Program-made: the position numbers and the translations under genes
Source of the DNA: Nitrospiraceae bacterium
GTDB taxonomy: Bacteria > Nitrospirota > Nitrospiria > Nitrospirales > Nitrospiraceae
NCBI GenBank assembly: GCA_005800255.1
Contig: SYGW01000063.1
Coordinates: 1-5,815, forward strand
Direction: 5' to 3'
Length of the DNA stretch: 5,815 nucleotides
Shown: piece after piece, positions 1 to 5,815 of the stretch
Position numbering within the stretch: the first letter of the stretch is position 1
Layout of the letters: each line of letters begins with the position of its first letter
The notes under the pieces: model-generated
The model's database searches: none
Told to the model about the DNA's origin: nothing
What the model saw: only the letters and a program-made list of their open reading frames with translations

Positions 1-71
1 AGTCTTCATGATTCGGGTGGGTTAGCTTTTGTAAACCGCCGGTTTGGGCTCGATTCCTCGCGCCAGCTCCA
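1..71 (+). pseudogene. Degenerate tRNA-Thr(TGT)-like 3' half
   Basis: The stretch 28-71 reads like the 3' half of a threonine tRNA. It has an anticodon-loop-like TTTGTAA (28-34) followed by ACCGC, a T-loop-like CTCGATT (49-55), and the 3' acceptor strand CGCCAGC (61-67) with T68 and an encoded CCA (69-71). The structure is broken. The 5' anticodon strand (23-27, TAGCT) pairs at only two of five positions with ACCGC, the T-stem has one mismatch and two wobble pairs, and no normal D-arm is seen in 1-22. The first bases of a full tRNA would lie outside the window. It is probably a decayed copy or an integration scar, since tRNA 3' ends are common attachment sites. A tmRNA 3' end is an alternative, because CAGCTCCA also fits, but the T-arm spacing fits tmRNA less well. 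Confidence 0.42.
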
Positions 72-407
72 TATTCGATTCTCTAACTCTCTTCGATCGT
101 TCTTATCGGTATGAGCTAGTGCCGCGATGTCCCCCGCACCTGCTAGCTCTCGGCAGGACCAATATCGTTAGGAGATCGCCTGCTGTGTCATGGCCAGTTC
201 TCCGTGAAACGTCTTATTGTCTTTCACGAGCGCCGTACCGTTATCCCTCCGCGAAAACGATTGTCAGGGCGATAGCCGTAGTCCTATCGCTTTAACCGTA
301 TATGTCAGCGTTCCCTCAGCTTCCCGCAGTCGTGTCTGCACTAGTGACAGACAGTCCTTGAACCATGATTCACAGGGAAATAGAGCCATTTTCCGAAAGA
401 CAGCCTG
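72..407. other. Gene-poor stretch with three short hairpins
   Basis: I see no convincing gene here. The plus-strand reading frames have no recognisable protein and no ribosome binding site. Three inverted repeats stand out. The first is CGTGAAA/TTTCACG at 203-209 and 222-228, with a 12-base loop. The second is GCGATAG/CTATCGC at 269-275 and 284-290, with an 8-base loop and followed by TTTAA. The third is TGTCTG/CAGACA at 333-338 and 348-353, enclosing the palindrome CACTAGTG. On the minus strand a 41-codon ORF (389 to 264) starts 18 bases after the stop of the membrane protein gene, with only a weak GGA before its ATG. I do not call it a gene. The region may be an old integration scar or a 3' untranslated region. 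Confidence 0.45.
269..290 (+). terminator. Possible weak hairpin terminator
   Basis: A perfect 7-bp stem (GCGATAG at 269-275, CTATCGC at 284-290) with an 8-base loop is followed on the plus strand by TTTAA. The T-run is short and the stem is not GC-rich, so this is a weak candidate for ending transcription coming from the left edge. Confidence 0.2.
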
Positions 408-1238
408 TTAGCTGGTTCGATTGAATGGCGAAGCAAACCGTCGTTGGCGACGGGAGAAGCCATGGAGGGAGGCAAAGAGATGGCCGCGGAACAAGAGCAT
501 GGCCACAGTCAGCGGCGGAGTGAGAAACAAGCCGAGATACCAGCTGATTGATGACGGGATGCCGACATAGTCTAGCCAGCTGCCGAGGAGTGCGAAGGGC
601 AGCACGAGGAGCTGGAAGAAATCCAGCCCCGCGCCCCTTCCCACTCGGCTGGAGAGAGAAAAAAACGATTGCAGGCCCATTGGTGAAAGAACGGTAGGGA
701 TCAAGATCAGCGCGAAGGGAAGAAACCATTCGATCCAGTTTTCGAGGATGAATGCATAGGAGTTCTTGAACACGTCCAACGGAGAATCATGGCGCACTTG
801 GTAGATGACTTCTGGGGCAGGGTTCAGCAAGAGAAAGAGCAATAAGAGCACCGCGTACGACAAGAGCTGGCCATAGGGGTTGGTCTGCATACTCATGTCG
901 AGCGCCATGAGCGGCAGCCAGAGCACGAATCCGACGCCGATCACGTCCCAGAAATAATGGCCGAGGCTCGCGCGAATGTCCTGGACCGTCAGGACTCTGG
1001 CATGGGTGATGGATTGCTCGATCAGGCTGAGGGTGGCGCCGACCAGAAGCGCATTGGCTGCGCCAAGGAGGAGGCCTCCGATCATACCGAGCGGCGCGGC
1101 GATTTGCGAGGTCAGGACCAGCAGGAACCCAAATCCGACTACCGCCAGCATCGTCATCCAGCCGCGGGCGAGCGATTGGCCGGTTTTCCTGAAGGCGGTG
1201 CGGTAGAGCTCGATCGTGTCAGCTAAAATGCGCAACAT
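408..1238 (-). CDS. Multi-pass inner-membrane protein of unknown function
   Basis: This encodes 276 residues from ATG at 1238 and ends in TAA. I do not recognise the family. About seven hydrophobic segments are visible, near residues 26-47, 50-74, 95-113, 123-140, 168-186, 206-222 and 231-250. Between the second and third is a polar stretch (VLTVQDIRASLGHYFWD). After the fourth comes an NPAPEVIYQVRHDSPLDVFK segment, which looks like an amphipathic cytoplasmic loop. The C-terminus is short and basic (FSRRQRRF), so it is probably cytoplasmic. The same frame is open to a GTG at 1337, but those 33 residues are polar, have no ribosome binding site and would overlap most of the clpB promoter region, so I start at 1238. 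That ATG has no Shine-Dalgarno sequence either; a possible leader ORF overlaps it. It is divergent from clpB, and no co-transcribed neighbour is visible. Membrane location is a safe inference, function is not. Confidence 0.75.
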   Translation of the reverse strand: MLRILADTIELYRTAFRKTGQSLARGWMTMLAVVGFGFLLVLTSQIAAPLGMIGGLLLGAANALLVGATLSLIEQSITHARVLTVQDIRASLGHYFWDVIGVGFVLWLPLMALDMSMQTNPYGQLLSYAVLLLLFLLLNPAPEVIYQVRHDSPLDVFKNSYAFILENWIEWFLPFALILIPTVLSPMGLQSFFSLSSRVGRGAGLDFFQLLVLPFALLGSWLDYVGIPSSISWYLGLFLTPPLTVAMLLFRGHLFASLHGFSRRQRRFASPFNRTS

Positions 1239-1273
1239 GCGAGACAATAGTCTGCGAGAACTTCTCGGGTCAA
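1223..1273 (-). other. Possible 16-codon leader ORF overlapping the membrane-protein start
   Basis: Reading the minus strand, GGGAGG (1290-1279 region, right half of the palindrome) is followed after five bases by TTG at 1273. This opens a frame of 16 codons (MTREVLADYCLACCAF) ending in TAG at 1223-1225. The frame covers the ATG (1236-1238) of the membrane protein, which itself lacks a ribosome binding site. Translation of the leader could bring ribosomes to the main start. The evidence is only spacing and overlap, and a TTG start is uncommon, so this remains a guess. Confidence 0.25.
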
Positions 1274-1360
1274 GCAGGCCTCCCGGGAGGTTGACTTCCC
1301 CTATCCTGTGATTATGGGGGTATACAGCAGAATACACCGCCGAAGGGAGAGGAGTAGCCA
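1239..1360. promoter_or_regulatory. Divergent promoter region between the membrane protein gene and clpB
   Basis: This 122-bp region must carry the promoters of both genes. It contains the perfect 12-base palindrome CCTCCCGGGAGG at 1279-1290. Plus-strand candidate: TTGACT at 1291-1296, then TATGGG at 1313-1318 with a 16-base spacer, which is a poor -10. TATACA at 1321-1326 is a better -10 but sits 24 bases away. Minus-strand candidate: CATAAT (1316-1311), five of six matches to a -10, with no clear -35. The same site read CCCCATAAT resembles a sigma-32-type -10, again without a CTTGAA -35. No CIRCE repeat (TTAGCACTC with its inverted copy) is present, so HrcA control is not supported here. 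Confidence 0.35.
1345..1354 (+). promoter_or_regulatory. Ribosome binding site deciding the clpB start
   Basis: The purine run GGGAGAGGAG ends six bases before GTG at 1361, which is ideal spacing. The ATG at 1367 in the same frame would be 12 bases away. The GTG is therefore the better start. Confidence 0.8.
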
Positions 1361-3955
<2,595 letters not shown>

Positions 3956-3958
3956 GAA

Positions 3959-3999
3959 CGGGTCCGTCGTCCTGATTCTATCCCAGGACGACGGACCCG
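3959..3999. terminator. Strong hairpin shared by clpB and the convergent gene
   Basis: A perfect 16-bp stem (3959-3974 with 3984-3999) encloses a 9-base loop, starting three bases after the clpB stop codon. The arms are GC-rich (GGGTCCGTCGTCCTG and its complement). Neither side has a long T-run: CCCTTC follows on plus, TTCTTAG on minus. It may act with Rho or as a 3' mRNA end protector, and it serves both convergent transcripts. On the minus strand one arm encodes the last residues (GSVVL) of the 141-residue protein, and its TAG stop lies in the loop. Confidence 0.75.
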
Positions 4000-4403
4000 C
4001 CCTTCACATCTTGCGTCGTGCCGCTGGTGCGGAGCTTGTCGATTTTCCATTCGGTGGGCGAGACCTCGAACAGGTGGCCCTTGATCGTGTGGAAGGCCCC
4101 CATGGTGAAGGCCACCAGGTCCGGCGTCTTCACTTCTATCTTCAAAATTATGTTTCCCGATCCTAGATGGGTGAGCTCTAGGCTTTTCGGTGTCCTGCTC
4201 ACTGCATAGGCGCGTTTTTCATTGATCATCAGGGTGCTGTCATTCAGCTTGGCCGTGACCTTTCCGGCCGCATCGAACAAGGCAAAATTGACGAGTAAAG
4301 CGCCTGTTGTCGGTTTCACTGAGAGCTGAATCTGGGGAATCCCCTCGACTTCAATCGTGCCATCTGTATTGCGATACAGGTTCGAACCTACTTCCATGTC
4401 CAT
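3978..4403 (-). CDS. Beta-rich protein of unknown function, 141 residues
   Basis: I do not recognise this family. From ATG at 4403 it reads as one compact domain with alternating hydrophobic and polar residues, typical of beta strands (for example TGALLVNFALFDAAGKVTA at 33-51 and NIILKIEVKTPDLVAF at 84-99). There is no signal peptide, membrane helix or catalytic motif, and no cysteine. The start is chosen because GAGG lies six bases before this ATG. An in-frame ATG at 4415 has AGGGGA only one base away and would add four residues. The frame is open further upstream to 4622, but that part overlaps the 72-residue gene and reads as arginine- and histidine-rich noise. The gap to the upstream small membrane protein gene is 32 bases, so the two are probably co-transcribed. 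The C-terminus (KGGSVVLG) is encoded inside the shared hairpin. It may work with the membrane protein, but this is only proximity. Confidence 0.8.
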   Translation of the reverse strand: MDMEVGSNLYRNTDGTIEVEGIPQIQLSVKPTTGALLVNFALFDAAGKVTAKLNDSTLMINEKRAYAVSRTPKSLELTHLGSGNIILKIEVKTPDLVAFTMGAFHTIKGHLFEVSPTEWKIDKLRTSGTTQDVKGGSVVLG

Positions 4404-4435
4404 GTTTGTCCTCATTCCCCTAAATGTGAAACGAA

Positions 4436-4654
4436 TCAGGCTTTTTTGATGCGATCTAGGATTAGTGCGAGGCAGCCTCCGAGTAGCCCCCCGCCCATGA
4501 TCGTGGTGAATAGCTCGACCAGCTTGAGCTCCCACACGGACCCTTGTGCTTGCATGACTTCCCTGATGCCACCTTGCAACATGATTACGGCGAGCGCCAT
4601 GAGCGACCCGACGACGAACCACCAGACGAACACCTTCATGGTTGCCACCATCAT
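4436..4654 (-). CDS. Small two-helix membrane protein, 72 residues
   Basis: This is a small protein of unknown function with two hydrophobic segments. The first is at about residues 7-26 (KVFVWWFVVGSLMALAVIML) and the second at about 46-66, the latter glycine-rich (IMGGGLLGG). A polar loop of about 20 residues (QGGIREVMQAQGSVWELK) joins them. The C-terminus DRIKKA is basic, which suggests both ends face the cytoplasm. The ATG at 4654 is three bases after the TAA of the decayed comM (4658-4660). Its likely ribosome binding site, GGAG, lies nine bases upstream inside the old comM codons, so it was probably once translationally coupled to comM. An ATG at 4639 (MKVFVWW) with GGTGG five bases before it is an alternative, giving 67 residues. 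The size and shape resemble holin-like or accessory membrane proteins, but I see no specific match. Confidence 0.75.
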   Translation of the reverse strand: MMVATMKVFVWWFVVGSLMALAVIMLQGGIREVMQAQGSVWELKLVELFTTIMGGGLLGGCLALILDRIKKA

Positions 4655-4657
4655 TTC

Positions 4658-5024
4658 TTAGAACTCCATCCGACGGTCGAGACTGCGATATTGAATCGCT
4701 TCTGCCAGATGTGCCGGCTCAGTCGTATCAGAGCCTGCGAGATTGCAATAGTTCTCATGTCCCCTACGATATGCCCACGGGCCAGCGTAAACAACCTAGC
4801 CTCGCCATGGTCTGTTCAAGCATTCTACGGACCGGAGCTTTCAAGCACAATACCGCTTCAGGAGGTGCGGCCTCAACTGGGCAGTCGCCCTAACCCCATT
4901 CTGTTGCCCCCGATGGCGCTGTCGGTCCTTGGCAGCCAGGATGCGTGCGTGGATTACGAAGGAGCTTTCCGACGTCGTGGAGGTGGCGGATGGAGACCGG
5001 AGGCACCTCAATATGCAGGACGTT
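4658..5024 (-). pseudogene. comM: Decayed C-terminal fragment of ComM/YifB Mg-chelatase-like protein
   Basis: Five reading segments on the minus strand line up in order with the C-terminal part of ComM/YifB, the AAA+ helicase that aids branch migration in natural transformation. Segment 1, 5024-4971: NVLHIEVPPVSIRHLHDV (family: RIDLHIEVPAV). Segment 2, 4972-4844: contains SESSFVIHARILAAKDRQ (family GESS..IR.RV..AR) and AQLRPHLLKRYCA. Segment 3, 4844-4794: LKAPVRRMLEQTMARLG. Segment 4, 4794-4744: LFTLARGHIVGDMRTIA. Segment 5, 4744-4658: NLAGSDTTEP then AHLAEAIQYRSLDRRMEF and TAA (family RTIADLAGS, HLAEAIQYRSLDR). Each of the last three joins needs one restored base, and the first needs two. 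About 123 of roughly 500 residues remain. The whole ATPase core is missing upstream of 5024, so this is truncated as well as frameshifted. Family motifs are from memory; the order of matches makes chance very unlikely. Confidence 0.88.
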
Positions 5025-5057
5025 CTGTTTCATTCAACCGAGCGAAGCGGAAACTCC

Positions 5058-5086
5058 GTGCCATGGTTTCATTTCATCTATATAAT
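5058..5086 (+). promoter_or_regulatory. Sigma-70-type promoter for the secreted-protein gene
   Basis: A perfect -10 box TATAAT (5081-5086) is preceded, after a 17-base spacer, by GTGCCA (5058-5063), four of six matches to the -35 consensus. The expected transcription start falls at about 5093, the A of the start codon, which points to a leaderless mRNA. No Shine-Dalgarno sequence lies before that ATG, in agreement. Confidence 0.6.
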
Positions 5087-5092
5087 TAAGCA

Positions 5093-5659
5093 ATGGGTAT
5101 TTTCGTACGAGTGCTGCTGCTTTATTGTTTTCTCGGTGGCCTGCTCCTGGGACTTGTCGATCCTGGTTCAGCTCAAGTCCATGGCCGTGCGGCCACTCCG
5201 GCTGGGCCGATCGGCGCATCGATGGCAGTCTTGGCCACACTGCAGGACTCCGATGCGCTGCCACGGGAAGAGACCCCCGAAGCGAATCGCATCATTAAGC
5301 TGGTCATCCAATTTCAATCGGCCTTTATGAAAAGTCCTGACCCGGCCCTCCAGAGATTTCTGAGTCAGGCTTTAGCTGCGCAGGGAGAAGGGGCTGCCGG
5401 CGACAGCCTCTCCCGATTGCGTGCAGGGGGCTGGACTTCTGAGGTGCTGGAGGCGCTCAATAGGGAATGGATGGCGACGGCTCCAGATCAGCGTGCGCTA
5501 CTCACGCCGGGCTTTCGTCAGTTCAATGTTAGTCTGGAGGATTTCGATCGGCTGATGGAACTCGTGGCGAAGGCGCAGGCTGCGTTCATGCAACGAGGTC
5601 AGACGTTTCACCAGGTATTTGCGCAACGACGGCAAGAGATGCCGGGCGGCGCACCGTAA
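5093..5659 (+). CDS. Secreted protein of unknown function, 188 residues
   Basis: A clear signal peptide opens the protein: a short basic start (MGIFVR), a hydrophobic core (VLLLYCFLGGLLLGLV) and a likely cleavage after GSA at residue 27. The mature form has about 161 residues and should be periplasmic; no lipobox cysteine is seen at the cleavage site. The mature part is mostly helical and hydrophilic. Two helices resemble each other, KLVIQFQSAFM at 69-79 and ELVAKAQAAFM at 156-166, with six of eleven positions identical, suggesting an old internal duplication. I recognise no family or catalytic motif. The ATG has no ribosome binding site but sits 6 bases after a TATAAT box. The stop is 19 bases before the next gene's ATG, so both may be in one transcript. 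The gene begins just beyond the broken end of the comM relic and points away from it. Confidence 0.82.
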   Translation: MGIFVRVLLLYCFLGGLLLGLVDPGSAQVHGRAATPAGPIGASMAVLATLQDSDALPREETPEANRIIKLVIQFQSAFMKSPDPALQRFLSQALAAQGEGAAGDSLSRLRAGGWTSEVLEALNREWMATAPDQRALLTPGFRQFNVSLEDFDRLMELVAKAQAAFMQRGQTFHQVFAQRRQEMPGGAP

Positions 5660-5666
5660 CCGTAAC

Positions 5667-5673
5667 AGGGAGG
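5667..5673 (+). promoter_or_regulatory. Ribosome binding site deciding the start of the last gene
   Basis: AGGGAGG ends five bases before ATG at 5679, whereas a second ATG at 5674 directly abuts it and is in another frame. The ATG at 5679 is therefore the start. Confidence 0.85.
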
Positions 5674-5678
5674 ATGCC

Positions 5679-5815
5679 ATGGCCACGAAAGCGTATATTC
5701 TGATCAAGGTCAAAGCCGGACGAACAAAAGACGTGCTGCAATCCCTCAAGCGCCTCCCGGGCGTCGAGCAGGCGCATTCCTGTTTCGGGCGTCCGGACAT
5801 CATTGTCTTTATCAG
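5679..5815 (+). CDS. Lrp/AsnC ligand-binding domain protein (partial)
   Basis: The first 45 residues are visible; the gene runs off the right edge. The sequence (MATKAYILIKVKAGRTKDV, then LQSLKRLPGVEQAHSCFGRP and DIIVFI) fits the beta-alpha-beta start of the RAM/Lrp-AsnC C-terminal domain. That domain binds amino acids or other small effectors and assembles the octamer in Lrp-type regulators. The protein starts directly with this domain, without the usual N-terminal helix-turn-helix, so it is a stand-alone version that should not bind DNA by itself. Such proteins are usually about 80 residues. It has a strong AGGGAGG site and probably shares a transcript with the secreted-protein gene 19 bases upstream. 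The ligand cannot be told from this part. Confidence 0.85.
   Translation, partial: MATKAYILIKVKAGRTKDVLQSLKRLPGVEQAHSCFGRPDIIVFI

Noticed and set aside
1..71. 3' end of tmRNA (ssrA)
   Set aside because: The ending CAGCTCCA fits, but the T-arm is then three bases out of place, while the tRNA-Thr reading gives the right spacing and an encoded CCA.
44..295. 83-codon open frame on the plus strand at the left edge
   Set aside because: It starts within the tRNA-like remnant, has no ribosome binding site and shows no protein-like composition.
264..389. 41-codon ORF on the minus strand after the membrane protein gene
   Set aside because: Only a weak GGA precedes the ATG, two hairpins fall in it, and no family is recognisable; kept as a note only.
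1239..1337. GTG start at 1337 for the membrane protein
   Set aside because: The extra 33 residues are polar, no ribosome binding site precedes them, and it would place the start 23 bases from the clpB start with almost no room for promoters.
1239..1360. CIRCE or sigma-32 heat-shock promoter for clpB
   Set aside because: No TTAGCACTC inverted repeat and no CTTGAA with a properly spaced CCCCAT on the plus strand; the CCCCATAAT match is on the other strand.
4404..4622. N-terminal extension of the 141-residue protein
   Set aside because: It would overlap the 72-residue gene in another frame and reads as arginine- and histidine-rich noise; the start at 4403 has a good ribosome binding site.
4544..5089. 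181-codon open frame on the plus strand
   Set aside because: Its translation is unlike any protein I know and it lies opposite the comM relic and the 72-residue gene; no ribosome binding site.

Overview
The window is chromosomal-type bacterial DNA with clean Shine-Dalgarno sites in front of several genes. It most resembles a Nitrospira-like member of the Nitrospirota. That rests on protein style only: the ClpB N-terminus and a stand-alone Lrp/AsnC ligand-binding domain with the ending AHSCFGRPD. I could not search a database, so the taxon is an inference.

Layout. Positions 1-71 hold a decayed 3' half of what looks like a tRNA-Thr(TGT). Positions 72-407 hold no gene I can support, only three short inverted repeats and a doubtful 41-codon ORF. 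A minus-strand multi-pass membrane protein of unknown function follows (408-1238). Its start codon has no ribosome binding site but is overlapped by a possible short leader ORF that has a good one. A 122-bp divergent region (1239-1360) with a perfect 12-bp palindrome separates it from clpB (1361-3955, plus), a complete two-ring AAA+ disaggregase with all motifs intact. A 16-bp perfect hairpin closes clpB and also encodes the last residues of the convergent minus-strand gene.

The minus-strand block 3978-5024 holds, in order of transcription, a decayed C-terminal fragment of comM/yifB (Mg-chelatase-like AAA+ protein of natural transformation), a 72-residue two-helix membrane protein starting 3 bases after the old comM stop codon, and a 141-residue beta-rich protein of unknown function. 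The comM relic is broken by four frameshifts and lacks about three quarters of the protein. It fills a stretch that otherwise looks empty.

At the right end, on the plus strand, a TATAAT box lies only 6 bases before the ATG of a 188-residue secreted protein, which suggests a leaderless mRNA. A stand-alone Lrp/AsnC ligand-binding domain protein follows 19 bases later and runs off the window.

Functionally, clpB is the only gene with a secure role (protein disaggregation under stress). No defence system, CRISPR array, transposase or complete mobile element is visible. The points most worth checking are the comM relic and the two unknown genes tied to it, the leaderless promoter, the hairpin shared by two convergent genes, and the possible leader ORF.
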